A stretch of DNA of 64,000 nucleotides, taken from positions 43,600,241 to 43,664,240 of the forward strand of contig NC_088867.1 in the NCBI RefSeq assembly GCF_032884065.1, given 5' to 3'. Both the position numbers and the translations under genes were made by a program. The notes beneath the pieces are model-generated. The model saw nothing but the letters and a program-made list of their open reading frames with translations. It was not told the DNA's origin and did no database searches. Shown one piece after another: positions 51,645-64,000 of this stretch. This stretch comes from Artemia franciscana (lineage: Eukaryota; Arthropoda; Branchiopoda; Anostraca; Artemiidae). Within the stretch, counting starts at the first letter, position 1; every line of letters starts with the position of its first letter.

Positions 51645-53389
51645 TTTGATACGATCGGTTATGCTGTGAAAATGTTTACAGATTAATATCAAACACATTT
51701 TTTCAAAGGAAGGTGTTTGACCCTTTTTCAGTAGACGCTCTTTCGAAAACGTTGGAAGATCTGAAATCAATCGATTATTTTTCTGTGTTTGATTTGTTTT
51801 AACTTTCATGTTACTGGCTCACTCTTAATCAAGGAATTTTTCTGGTAGAAATTTTTCTAAGTCTCTGTCATAGAGATTTACAATTATAGTATAACCATTC
51901 AATATAGATGTATTTAAGTAAAATGCGCTTTTGAGTGCATAAATGAGCATTTGCAATATTCTTAATTTGGATATTATGTCTTCTAAATTCTATATCGTCG
52001 TCCTTGTATAGCCGTTGTAAAATATTTCTGGAATAGTTTGCGCTTCAGACAAAATGATAGATAAAACAAGTTGTATATATCTTTGAACTCTTCAAGAGCC
52101 CATCATTCACTTAATAATCTTAGAGAAAAATGTCAAAAAACTCTTTTAGTCATAGTTCAATATCGAAAATCTTATAATTTTGTGGCATTGTCTCGCTTTT
52201 GACTGAAAATCAATTAGAAAAATTTTAACAAACAAGTTTTCATAGGAACTTGAGGAGCCAAAATAAAAGCAAGGACGAATATATATAAGGTTTTATTACA
52301 ATTTTCAGTTAAAATGAGCAGAAACTCCTATTGATGAATAAATGAAACTCAAACAAACAGAAATTATTATGAATTTTCGGGTCAAATACAAAGACCAGAT
52401 ACTTAGATAGGTGAATATCTAATGAGGGAAGCGGGCTTCTATATATTAATTATTTTTTCCCGAGGCCAATTCGTACGGGAGGGGGGTTGTCGAAGAAATT
52501 TCTAATGGGGTCACTCAATTGAAAACTGAAAGTTCTGCTGCACTTTTTAGAGTAAAAAATGATCAACCTGCCCCCCTGGTGCTGTTTAGATGACATCTCT
52601 AAATACTGATAATAACTTTGAGATTGCCACTTTGCTCCCTCCAGGGATGAAACAACCCTTACAACTCCAGGGGCAAAGCCTGTAAATTATGCAAGTTGCC
52701 CATTGCTTGTATATAATGTCTACTGTTTAGGAAAGAGAAAATGTTTGATGATTGATGTATCAAAAAAGACTAAGGATATTAAGGTGAAACTTCAGTGGAT
52801 TTCAAGTGCGACGAAGAGCTAAATCAAAAGACACTATATACATACAGATTATAAAAATGACGTATCTGCAACATCTTAGCAACAGTTAAGGGCAATAAGT
52901 TGAAATTTTCAGGGCTACTACCGCTAATATCTACTGTTTAGGAAAAAGGAAATGTTTGATGATTATGTATCGAAAAAGACTAAGGATATTAAGGTGAAAC
53001 TTCAGTGGATTTCAAGTGTGACGAAGGGCTAAATCAAAAGACACTATATACATACAGACTATCGAAAGGACGTATCTGCAGTATCTTAGCAACAGTTAAG
53101 GGCAATAATTTGAAATTTTCAGGGCTACTGCTGCTACTATAACTGCTACTCCTTTTACTTCTACTACTACTTTAGGTGTCACTAGCCAAAACCTTTTTGT
53201 GGGCTGCAGCCAATAGAATGCATGAGTTTGTCTTCCTCCTTGGAAAGCTGAAGGAAAGAGAGGGGAAAGGGACTATTGATTCTTGGCTATAGTGGAACTA
53301 CAATCAGCTTAAGCGTTTTATTATCCGTAGTCAGAGCTGCTCTGATCGGTCCACCTTCAGCTGCCTTTTTTTGCGTCAGTCGCTGAATA
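51645..53389. repeat. Gene-free, with a ~215-bp tandem duplication
   Basis: 52711-52926 and 52927-53140 are direct copies: CTACTGTTTAGGAAA, TGTTTGATGATT, AAAAAGACTAAGGATATTAA, GTGAAACTTCAGTGGATTTC, GACGTATCTGCA, AACAGTTAAGGGCAATAA, TTTTCAGGGCTACT. The second ends in a (CTA/CTG)-rich run (53128-53172) that is the complement of the TAG minisatellite at 897-2256. The rest of the stretch shows nothing. Confidence 0.8.
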
Positions 53390-56290
53390 GATTAAGTGCA
53401 CTGTCACCTATAAATTTTGATAATTCCACAATTAGATTTTACTCTTTTTTTGTTGATAATTTCTTCAACCGCATCAGCCTGCCATAATGTAAAAAAATGT
53501 AAACGATCAAAAATGGGGTTTTTTAGGCCAAACGAGAATACTAAATAAACAAACAAAGTGAATGTTTCGAGAGGACAAGAGCCTCTCTTCTTTAGTGTGA
53601 AACTAAATGATATATTCAATGAAAGTGCCGAAGAAAAAACAAGCGTGAAAAATCTATGTGAAAGAAACGAAAAACCAATAAAAAAACAAAAGATTAAAAG
53701 ATGAATAAAACTCAATAAAAACCAAAAGTTACAAGAATTAAAACCGAATACCTAACAACCATGAAGTGAGTCATTCGTCATTATCCACAATTTGCAGAGA
53801 ATCCAAAAAAAATATGAGCTGTCATCGATGGATACTAGCGAACAACTGAGAAATAAAAGAAAACAGTCATTCAATCAAAACAAAACGAACCAGCAATTAA
53901 ATAAGTTTGAGAACTATGTCATCTGATTTCTGATTCTAATAATTACATTCCTTGCAGTCACCATTTGCGACCTAACGGGTTGTTGACGTGTTTGATTATA
54001 TGATTGGGAAGGTGGATCAATGTTTATTTTAGGGACAATTAAAGTATCGGCTTCTCTTTTGAGAAAACCAAAATATGACTCATTTATTCTTAAATCACCG
54101 GAATCTCTGTTCAAAGCTAAACATAAATGTTGTTATTTAAAATTTCAACAGCTTCCCTGTGTGCTGGACAGTACCTTTATTATATGAAATTAAACTAGCT
54201 TGGTTAAATACAATATGTTCCGGGTGATCAAAGATGTGCCCTGCAAGGGTAAAGTCTAAATTTCTTGTTTTTTCCGCTTTTTAAGGGTGTTATTAGTTGA
54301 GATAGAATGGTGAGTTAATCTATCTGTAACCCGTTGGTCAGTTCTTCCGATGGGCCAGAGACCACACGAGCATGGAATTCTGTAGACACCAGAGTTTTCA
54401 CCTTTCGGGATAGGATCTTTACCTTGATAAATTTGTGAACTAATAGTTGTACTAGGTCAAATATTTAACTGGGAATTTTACTGGGCTTAAGTGCAAATAT
54501 TTTTTTTTTTATCTTTGGAAATGTGTCCTGAAACCCCTTTTACGTACTAGAGACCAAGGTAGACGGAATTATCCATTTGATTTGTGTTAACTGTGTAGCT
54601 ATCTGATAACTTTTTGATACGTGTTTCAATTACTGAATTTATTAAACTAATTGGATAACCATTCCCAAACAAAACATCCCTAAGGTGGTCGAGCTCAATC
54701 TGTGGTGGTTGAGTCTAGAAAACGTGGTGAACAAATTTGCAATACTCTATCGACTAGAGAAGTGGCCATTCCTCTTTTAACGCAGGAAAATGATTTGAGG
54801 AATAATTTAAGTAACGGTCACTATGCGTAGGTTTTCTATATACCCCACACTCGAAACATTTCGGTGCACCAGAACATCCAAAAATATACTCCATATTCGA
54901 AACATTTCGGTGCACCAAAACATCCAAGAAAGGAAAACGCCTATCTGCCTCTGATTCCTGAGAAAATTTGAGGTTTGGATCCAAGGAGTTAAGCAAGTAG
55001 AGGAAAGACCTAAAAGATTCTTCACCATGCTCCATCAATAAAAAACATCTTCTTTGCAACGAACCCAAAACTCCGGTCTACAAAGACTTTGAAGTAGCCC
55101 TTTCTTCAAGGTCCTCCATGAAGGTATCAGCCTCTATTGGTGAAAGGGTGAAAGGGTAATATTTCTGTTTTTAAAAAATTCTCGATGATGGAAATAAAAA
55201 GAAGTTCTGCTGCAGAGGGCTGTAAGTGAAAGAAGTGTCTGATTCGGAAGTGTAGATTTTTCAGATATAGATGGGTTAGAAGTGAGTTTTTACTAAAAAA
55301 TCGGTTCGGCCTTTTGGGGATCACAATTGGTATACCATGAATCCGCATTAAAACTTCCAGTTCTTGTAGTTGGTTTAACTGAAACCTGCTTTACCTTTGA
55401 AATGAAATCAGCAGGATTTTTAACAAAGGATTTTTGAGCCTGAATTAGTGGGTGAAGTACAACTGAAGAGAATTTTCCTATTTTTTGTTGCAGAAGAATT
55501 AAATGAGGAAACAATAGGTCGAAGTGACTTACCTCGCTTATGAATTTTAGGAAGACCATAAAAACGAGGGGATGTGCTGCCTCGTGGGTAGAACCTTTTC
55601 TACAATTGATATACGATCTCACCTTTTCTTTTTTGATAAAAAACTCTTTTTGGACTTCATGAAAAAAAATTTCTGTGGAATTGGTAGCTAATTGTTGCAG
55701 AATCATTTAACATCTCTCTCTATTTTTGGTCATAATTTTTTGAATCCAATATACAACAGTACTGCCTTTATCTGCTTTGGTAGTAATCTGGAATGATCTT
55801 TATGTAATGAGTGTAAGACTGATTGTTCATTTTTACTATTTTTTTTTTTTAATTTTGGATCGTGAACAAAAGGCGAATCCAATCAGGTTTCAGCAAAATT
55901 TTCTCTGGTCTCGGAAATCTCACCAACCTCCACACGAGAGTCATAAAGCGCCCCTTCTGTGTTCGTGATAATTTTCCTACAAAGTACTTTTGAGTGGGCT
56001 AGTGAAAATTTCAATCCTTTTGACAGAACCTGATTTTTCTTTGTTGTAAGGGCTTTGGAGCTGAGATTTATCACAGCAGGATCATGAGATATTTTTTGGA
56101 GAAATTTCAGAAAAAGTCTTTGTCTAGAAATGCTAAAATCATGCTGAAAAGAATTTTCAGCAAGAGCCTTAATTTGGTGAAAATCACCATAAGAAAGCGT
56201 GCATAACATTATTTCGCTCCAGCCTGAAAATATCCTGATTCAACCGGTAGCGCTTTCTTTTGCAAGCAATACCCTATACGTTCTGTCAAT
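53390..56290 (-). mobile_element. Penelope-like element, near full length, inactivated
   Basis: Order on the minus strand: an N-terminal part, YGDFHQIKALAENSFQHDFS (from about 56200); RT text FKFISEVSHFDLLFPHLI and IGKFSSVVLHPLIQAQKSFV, KNPADFIS (about 55560-55400); a possible catalytic block KVFVDRSFGFVAKK (about 55080), where YVDD would be expected; then LNSLDPNLKFSQE, FPFLDVLVHRN, ECGVYRKPTHSDRYLNYSSN (about 54990-54800), DHLRDVLFGNGYPISLINSV, and the GIY-YIG endonuclease part GENSGVYRIPCSCGLW..GRTDQR (about 54400-54330). The C-terminal tail is at 54114-53914. Frame changes and stops occur throughout. A ~54-bp duplication repeats the FLDVLVHRNVS segment at 54845-54925. The untranslated tail extends to about 53390, as judged from copy 2. 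Confidence 0.85.
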
Positions 56291-56406
56291 TGCTGTTTGT
56301 TGTGTGTGTTTAAGTGAAGTGTAGGTCGCATTGACTTTGGTAAAATATGTTTTTTTTTACAATTATGGAGAAAACACTATTGATTAATCAAACTAGCCTT
56401 TTTTTT

Positions 56407-56455
56407 CTTGCAGGAGACATGAATATAGTAAATAGGAGACATGAATATAGTAAAT
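56407..56455. repeat. 22-bp tandem duplication
   Basis: AGGAGACATGAATATAGTAA occurs twice in direct tandem in the spacer between the two Penelope-like copies. Confidence 0.85.
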
Positions 56456-56559
56456 ACTCCCCATAAGAATGACGAATATAATTCCTTAAATACAGTTCTG
56501 AACAAAACCTTAAAAAAAGATTTTTATTCAGTTTTTGTAGGTTTGTTCTCCACTTTTCC

Positions 56560-57860
56560 TTGGTTCAGAGCTCGACCACCTTAGGGATGTTTTATTTGGG
56601 AACTGTTATCCAATTAGTTTAATAAATTCTGTAATTGAAAAACCTATAAAAAAGTTATCAGATAGTGACGCAGTTAACACACACCAACAGTTAACAGTTA
56701 ACACAAGGGAAGATCCCGTTTAACTTGGTCTCTTGTACGTAAAAGGGGTTTCAAAATATATTTCCAAAGATCTAAAGAAAAAGAAACTTACACTTATTAT
56801 AGACCCAGTAAAACTATCAGTTCCAAAATATTTCAAGGTAACGACCCTATCCTGAAGGGTGAATACTCTGGTGTCTTCAGAATTCCATGCTCGTGTGGTC
56901 TTTGGTACATTGGAAGAACTGACCAATGACTTAAGGATAGATTAAATCAGCACTGTACCTTAATTAACAATATCCTTAAAAAGCGGAAAAACAAATTTTT
57001 CGACTCTACCTTTACAGAACATCTTTGATCACCCGGAACATACTATATTATTCAACCAAGCTAGTTTGATTTTGCATGACAAACGTTTTGTCCAGCATTA
57101 TATTGAAGCATTTGAAATTTTTAAATGCCAGAACTTACGTCTAGCTTTGAACAGAGATTCTGGTGATTTAAGAATAAATAAGTCATGTTCCAGTTTTGTC
57201 AAAAGAGAAGCCGATACTTTAGTAACCCCTAAAATGAACCTTGAACCACCTTCCCAATCATATAATCAAATACGTCAACAACCCCTTAGGTCTCAAAGGG
57301 TGTCTGCAAGGAATGCAATTATTAAAATCAGAAATCAGATGACATAGTTCTCAAACTTATTTAATTGCTGGGTCGTTTTGTTTTAAGTGAATGAGTGTTT
57401 TATTTTATTTCTCAGTTGTTCGCTATTATCCGTCACTGGCAGTTCACATTTTTCTGGATTTTGTGTAAATTGCGGATATTGGCGAATGAATCACTTTGTG
57501 GTTGTTAAGTATTTGGTTTTGATTCTTGTAATTTTTGGCTTTTATTGAATTTTAATCATCCTTTAGTTTTTTGTTTTTTTCATTGTTTTTTTTTTTAAAT
57601 TGACTTTTCGCGTTTGTTTTGTTGGTTTTTTCTTCAGTACATTTCTTCAGTATATTATTTTGTTTCGCGTTGAAGAAGAGAGGTGGTTTTCTTCTCGAAA
57701 TATTTGCCTTGTTTGTTTATTCATTATTCTCATTTGGCTTTGAAAAACCCCGCTTTTGATAGTTTCCATTTTTATATCTTTTTTTTGCTTTGTTTAATTT
57801 CCCCGGACAATTTTGAGACGGGTATAAAAATTAGTGATAATTTAAAGAAAATTTTGCCAT
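56560..57860 (+). mobile_element. Penelope-like element, 5'-truncated, opposite orientation
   Basis: It starts at GAGCTCGACCACCTTAGGGA (protein DHLRDVLFGNCYPISLINSV) and runs through the GIY-YIG endonuclease GVFRIPCSCGLWYIGRTDQ (about 56870-56930) and HPEHTILFNQASLILHDKRF. An open 3' stretch at 57066-57347 ends NAIIKIRNQMT, then stop. Stops (after RTDQ) and frameshifts disrupt the rest. The 3' untranslated part (57355-57860) aligns inverted with 53400-53920. Compared with the other copy it retains YIG where that copy reads PIG. Confidence 0.85.
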
Positions 57861-59358
57861 CTTGACAAAGAAGCAAATTTTAACGGTCTAGCCTTGTCAA
57901 GAAAAAATTTGAATTGATTGTGGTCAAATCAAATGTAAATTGTGTTCATACCCTGAGCCAGGATCTAAAATGCAGGAGAGGTTCTATTACTATAAAAGCG
58001 GATAAGAGAGTGGATTAGACCCTTTATTGAAATGTATTAGTTTCTTGATTGATGCATTGAGTCGAAGAAATATAATTTTTTGTGTCATGCTTGAAACCGA
58101 AAAGGATTTTGATTCTTTCAGGTCAATTTTTCGTTGTGTAACTTGGCCGATCTTCGGTGGTGGAAATAATTCTCGATTCTGAGATTTATTTGAAATCCTG
58201 TTTATGCCATGATATTAGAATTGGTTATGAGCACTTTTGGATCGTTGCTGACAGTAAAGATGTAAACGTTATCAGTGTTTATCCCGTGAATAAAAGTAAA
58301 TGTAATTCGCAGGTTTCAAAATTTCCATTCTTTCAGAGTAACCTTGAATATCCTAGGGATAAATTTTACTTTTTCCCAGTTAAATGTGCAAATTTTGGGT
58401 TAAAGGACCATGCATCTTTTAGTTTCTGCTGCCTTTTGATTTGCAAGTACTAGAATCCGAAGTGTTAGCTTTTATGACCGTTTGCTAATTTCCCTGTTGT
58501 CTTTCGATTGGAAATGAGTTCCTAGAAAAATAGAAGCTTTTTGCAATATTTCGCCAGCTAATAGGACTTTTTTTTTCTAGCGAGAACAACATCTCCTTCA
58601 GTATTTTTTACAATTTCTAATCAGTTATTTCCTGGATGTACTGCTTATTCTGTTACTGCTTTACCTGCTGACGGACACCGTTCATTAGAGTTAGTTATTT
58701 TATTACGTAACATTTTTGAATTTCATTTGATTTCATTTAATATTTGTTTTATTGTTTGTTTTATATTTAATTGTTTTTGATTAATTACTATCTTCCACTA
58801 GATTTTTAGAACTAATCAGTCAGATTTCAAAATGCGTATTGAAAATTTAGCACTTCTATTCACATGATATCATATTAATTAAATATACAAACGTTGAGCG
58901 ATTTGCATTGCAAGGTTGTAGCATTTGGCTGAATTCGTTATTTTTCACCGACCAGCGACATCTTAGATTTTTTATTTGGGTAATAGGAGCCCTTGGGGTT
59001 TCGTTTTCTTGTACTGAAATAGTTCCTTCTCATTTAACAATGCCATTTTAAGCAAAGATTCGTAGGACTTTAATTTTTTCATTCCTCTGTTTGGTTGCAT
59101 GAGATGAGACGTAAAAACTAGGTGATAAGCATTTTATAACATTTCAAACTTCTTTTTTCTCCTTAAATTAAGAGAGTATGCTTTGAATATTTTAAGCTCC
59201 TACTCGCTTTCCCTCTAAGCACTCGTAATATATCCTTGGAAAATATTTAAATAATTTAAGACAAACTTTAGGCGGTAAATGATAAGAGCGAGTGTCCTAG
59301 TAAAAAAAAAGAGCTAAATATTATTCATGTGACAGTAATCGATTTCCTTTTCCTTGAA
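57861..59358. other. No recognised gene
   Basis: AT- and T-rich sequence. An open frame at 58157-58453 has ordinary composition but matches nothing I know. No repeats are recognised. Confidence 0.5.
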
Positions 59359-59886
<528 letters not shown>

Positions 59887-61934
59887 CTACATGCTAATCT
59901 CAGATAGGGTTACAAAGAAACGACTAGATTTCGAACTAGAATGGTCAGAGAAGCTGTTACTAGGGAGGAAAAACGACCAAAGCTGACTAGGCTTAAACTA
60001 CAGTCAACTGAAGTGCAAGGTTCCAAGCTATCAATAGTCAACTAAGATAATTTTTGTTCAGAACGCACCCCTTGTAAAATAGCGCTTGATTTTCACTAAG
60101 TATGACTTGCAATTTATATTTTTCCTTCCATTGAAACAATTTTTGAGAGAAACAAGAATATTGCATTTGAAACATCAGCCATGATAAAATAGGAAAAAGT
60201 ATAATTTTTTTTTCTGCAACGTTTGTTAATTACAATGTGTTTTACACTTGCCTGGTGGAGGATAATAAACTAGTGACATCTACAGCAATTATACTAATTT
60301 CTTATAGAGCTCTGATTCCAGCGTGATGTTTAAAATTTCCATGCATGCTATTCAGCAGAAGCCAAATCATTTTGTAAGGTAATTCTTTTCTGTGTTTCAA
60401 TTAAAAGTAATAAAGGACTGTGTGGGTTTGAAAACCCTCTTTTTTGTAACTTTTTAATTTTGAGCTTTGTGGGCTGACGTTGGTATTACCCAGTCAGTGC
60501 TCACTTGGTTCCAACTGAAGCTTTCACCCCCTCCCTCCATTCAGCTTATTACAGGCATTTTTCCAATGATTAAAGTTTCAATATTTTCACAAGGTGAATT
60601 TTGAGGAAACCAAGCATGCACAATTGTACCTCAAGCTTTAAATGGCCATAGTCTACTACAATATCAACCTTTAGGCTATATCAATGGCACCTAGGCTACA
60701 CAAAATAGGTGCAGTCTGTCAAGTAAACCTAAGTATCCATTATGATAAAGGTCTAGAGTAAGGCTACTGAGAAGGAAACTTGAACACATCTTTTTTCATA
60801 GGCAAATGTACTGAATAATTATACCTAACACATTTTGACCACAGATTCACTTTGACAATGGCAATGAATCCATCACTGACATAGATAGAGATAGTATACA
60901 GGGAAAAGATACATGGGACTATACATTAGCAGTTTCAGGCCTCATAATCTAGGGAGGGTGGCAAGTTATACCACAGGGTATGAAAATATAAAATAAAAAG
61001 AATTTAATTTTGCTGTCAGGAAAACTGGGGAGGGGGGCAGCTATCCCCTGGCATAGAACCACCATTGGGACTATGTTGATCAATTTACTGTAGAAGAGCT
61101 GAACAGTAAAATCAAATGCTTTATAATTGACAAAAAGCCCATAAGAGGGAAAGGCAGAAAAAAAGAATGAGTCAAGTCAAAAAAAAGTAGAAAAAATCAA
61201 AACTGATTATTAATGAGAAATTTGAAATTCCAGTAGGCTAGCTGAGCTTGAAATATCCAGATGTATCTAAAAGATTTCCATGTTTTAGGCTGGCAAATTA
61301 TCTGAAAGAATTACAGAAAGAAAAGAAGTTAGAGTTTGACATCTCATCTGAAAGATAGCAACGTTTTTCAAAAATAAAGAGGCTTTCATAAAGACTTTAG
61401 AACCAAAACAAGTAAGTAGACTAAATGTAGAAACAAGAGAAGACAAGAAGTACTAAGAGGCATTATGAAGGGAGTACTGCTTTAATAATACAGAAGAATG
61501 CATATTAGATAACATAAGCATACATATTGAAATTATGATAATTAGTGCAGAAAGACAGGAAAGATTCATTTATAAGCTTTGAAAAATTTATTCAATTCTA
61601 TTGATATTTTAAAGTAATTCCCCCCTCCTTAGTTGTGAGGATGTCTAGTAGATAATGTATTGTTCATAAATATAGTAAATAGTCATTACAGTGTCCAAAG
61701 CTATTCCTTGGGCTGGTGTTGCCCAGGACAAAATTAATTACAGCACCATCCTCCTGACTCAAATATAAGCCAAAAATTTGATCAAAATAGGCAATCCCTC
61801 TGCCATATCCCCCTCAATTCATGCCTCTCAAGCTATGGTGCCTGGGTCTGCTGGCCCAGTTGCTCTCTCCCTTTGAATGGCTCTGACAGTGTCATAAATG
61901 AAAGATATATAGGCAAGTAAAGAAATATAGCCCA
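59887..61934. other. No recognised gene
   Basis: AT-rich, with many stops in all frames. No repeat or RNA motif is recognised. Confidence 0.5.
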
Positions 61935-63400
61935 GTAACAGAAGAAATGTGTCTACAACATACTGACAAGAATGCATCAGTATCTATCAATCATGTATCT
62001 AGGACTTATGCTTATTCTTCCCACCAAGTTACATCCCAATCTCTCCACTCTAAGCATTTTCAAGATTTTAGGTTTCTCCCTCCAGCTCCCCCCAATATCA
62101 CCAGATCCAGTCAGGATTTAAAAGAAGAGCTCTGAGCTATGAGGTCCTTCTAAATATAAAATTTCTTTAAGATGTGATAATCTGTTTGTAAGTTAAAAAT
62201 ACCTCTTTTTTAATTTTCTAGATTAACCCCCCTCATTCTAAACTCCCCCAAAAGGAGCAGATCCCTTCCAATTATGTCAATCATGTATATAGGAATTGTG
62301 CTTATTCTTCCCACCAAGTTTTGTCTGATCTCTCCACTCTAAGCATTTTCCAAGATTTCCGTCTCCCCCCTCCACCACCAATGTCCCTGGATCCAATCCA
62401 AATTGAAAATGGAGCATCTGAAACATGAGAGATTTCTATATATCAGGTTTCATGAAGATCCAATTGCCTATTCATAAGATAAACATATCTCAATTTTCAT
62501 GATTTCCCCTCCCTCCAACCTCCTCTCCAGATGGCAAAATCAGGGAACAACTATTATCAAGTTAATTTGTGCTAGGTCCTTGACACGCATACCAATATTC
62601 ATTGTCCAAGCATGCTTAGAAGCACTAAACTTGCCAAAGCACTGGACCCTCCCCACCATCTGCCCCACAGAGAGCAGATCTGGGCTGGTTATGTCAATCA
62701 TGTATCTAAGACTTGTGCTTATTCTTCTCACCAAGTTCAATCCCAATCTCTCCACTCTGAGCATTTTCCAAGATTTTAGGTATCCCCATCCTGCTCCCCC
62801 CAATTTCGCCAGATCTGGTCAGGATTTAAAAGAAGAGCTTTGAGTTATGAGGTCCTTCTAAATATAACATTTCTTTAAGATGTGATCATCTGTTTGTAAG
62901 TTAAAAATACCTCTTTTTTGAATTTTCCATATTAACCCCCTCCCTCCCAACTCCCCCAAAGAGTGAATCCCTTCCGGTTATGCCAATCATGTATATAGGA
63001 CTTGTGCTTATTCTTTTCACCAAGTTTTGTCTGATCTCTCCACTCTGAGCATTTTCCAAGATTTCCAGTTTCCCCCTCCATCTCACCCTAATGTCACCAG
63101 ATCAAATCAGGATTTAAAGTAAAGTTTTGACACAAGATCCTTCTATATATTAAGTTTCATTAAGATCTGATCACCTGTTTGTAAGTTAAAAATATCTCGT
63201 TTTGTCTAATTTTTCTGAATTAACCATTCCTCCCCTCCTTCCTCCCTCCCAGATGGTCAATTGGGCAAAGCGACTATTTCTAATTTAATGTGGTCTGGTC
63301 CATCATACAGGTGCCAATACATCATACATTTAACTGGAAGTGCCCAAACTGGCAAAACCAGGACCAACAGACTGACAGACAGAAATTGCCATACAAAATC
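61935..63400 (-). repeat. ~290-bp repeat family, inverted relative to 36640-38530
   Basis: Landmarks on plus are CTTATTCTTCCCACCAAGTT, CAATCTCTCCACTCTAAGCA, TCCTTCTAAATATAAAATTT and TTGTAAGTTAAAAATACCTC, near 62010, 62302, 62717 and 63008. These are the complements of the landmarks at 36640-38530. It ends with AACAGACTGACAGACAG. Short ORFs such as 62499-62843 are repeat by-products. Confidence 0.88.
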
Positions 63401-63904
63401 TATTTGAAGTCATACATGGGTCGATTGTTTAGGAACCAAAACCTGATTTTATGCTTAAGTTTTATATAAAATACCTAAGAGACAAAATGGAGTACAGAGG
63501 ACTGATATATGTGACAGCAGGTCAATCATAATTAACTGAGATGGAAACTATTGAACATTGTAATATTAGAATATCATTTAGTGCAAAAATGACAACACCA
63601 AGAGTTTTTCTTGAATTGGCAAGTAGATGTTTGAAGCTTAAAAGTAGAAGGGACACAGCAACAGTAAAGTTTTCAAGTAAGATAAACAGCTGACAAATCA
63701 GCTCTAATTAAATCTAGAATGACTAAAGAGGGAAAACTATGGTTCCAAGTAGAATGTCAGTTGACATCAGTGTTGAGGATATCTAACCTGGAAAAAAACC
63801 CCTAGGGGAGAGCAATCCCACTGCAGTGACGAACTGATTTGAAAAGTGAGATTAGGCAATTTCTAATATAAAGAGTTCCTTAATATGACAAAAGAAATGT
63901 ATAT

Positions 63905-64000
63905 TATGACTCAGTGGATATTTGTACAGATGCCTCTAAAGTGAATAGTAAAGTATGTGCAGCATTTGTCATTCCTTCCCAGAAGATTGTGAAACTATTT
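63905..64000 (+). pseudogene. Retrotransposon RNase H fragment, cut by window edge
   Basis: The frame DSVDICTDASKVNSKVCAAF, VIPSQKIVKLF fits the start of the RNase H domain of Jockey/I-type non-LTR elements (xIYTDGSK....G.AF.IP), with TDAS for TDGS and the first catalytic Asp in TD. Upstream text (63560-63700, MTTPRVFLELASRCLKLKS) may be its preceding linker, but stops intervene. Confidence 0.45.

Noticed and set aside
58157-58453. A 98-codon plus-strand frame downstream of the Penelope-like copy
   Set aside because: Ordinary composition but no match to Penelope proteins or any family I know. Length is within chance for AT-rich DNA.

Overview
The window is a eukaryotic, repeat-dominated stretch of about 64 kb. 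The only host gene I can support is two exons of one gene, 20545-20687 and 30475-30684 on the + strand. They read as consecutive parts of the N-terminal Pep3/Vps18/deep-orange region of VPS18, the HOPS/CORVET subunit. Everything else is mobile DNA, satellites, microsatellites or sequence with no recognisable content. AT-rich composition, long (AT)n tracts, Helitrons, Penelope-like elements and a spliced animal-type VPS18 suggest an invertebrate. An arthropod, perhaps a branchiopod crustacean such as Artemia, is my guess and is not demonstrated. Two runs of exactly 100 N (12016-12115 and 32748-32847) are conventional assembly gaps.

Layout. 1-2350: AT-rich DNA and a GTCA(GTA)n minisatellite. 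3110-4556: a copy of a modular foldback repeat. 4560-6290: a G/C-richer tandem array. 6104-7325: two segments duplicated in interleaved order. 7484-11735: about six copies of a ~688-bp satellite. 12116-29865: a chain of Helitrons with clear 5' TC...AAGTTGTCTGT ends and 3' hairpin-CTAG ends, one carrying a broken PIF1-type helicase gene. This chain runs over the VPS18 exon at 20.5 kb, and Helitrons make up roughly 6.8 kb of the 9.8-kb intron that follows. 32848-35094 (-): a decayed non-LTR retrotransposon (ORF1 plus endonuclease). 35207-36214: a second foldback copy. 36640-38530: a ~290-bp repeat family. 42038-43102: a further Helitron. 43589-45887: a Helentron/HINE-like element inserted in an older Helitron gene remnant that resumes at 45888-46835. 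47383-47457 (-): a tRNA-like SINE head. 49950-51644: a third foldback copy. 53390-57860: two Penelope-like elements in opposite orientation. 59359-59886: a duplicated segment around an (AT)n tract. 61935-63400: the ~290-bp family again, inverted. 63905-64000: a retrotransposon RNase H fragment running off the edge.

How the parts relate. The Helitrons look like non-autonomous derivatives of a helicase-encoding parent. They keep the last part of the helicase reading frame plus the 3' terminus, and their middles are filled with A-rich and GACCGGGACAC-type minisatellite DNA. Several abut head to tail, two have two 5' ends, and all lie in or next to (AT)n tracts. The most unusual object is the 2.3-kb element at 43589-45887, with 26-bp subterminal inverted repeats (25/26 identical), a terminal 18-bp palindrome, internal tandem repeats and a readable empty-site context. 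I found no wholly new gene system. The novelty lies in how the mobile elements are built.
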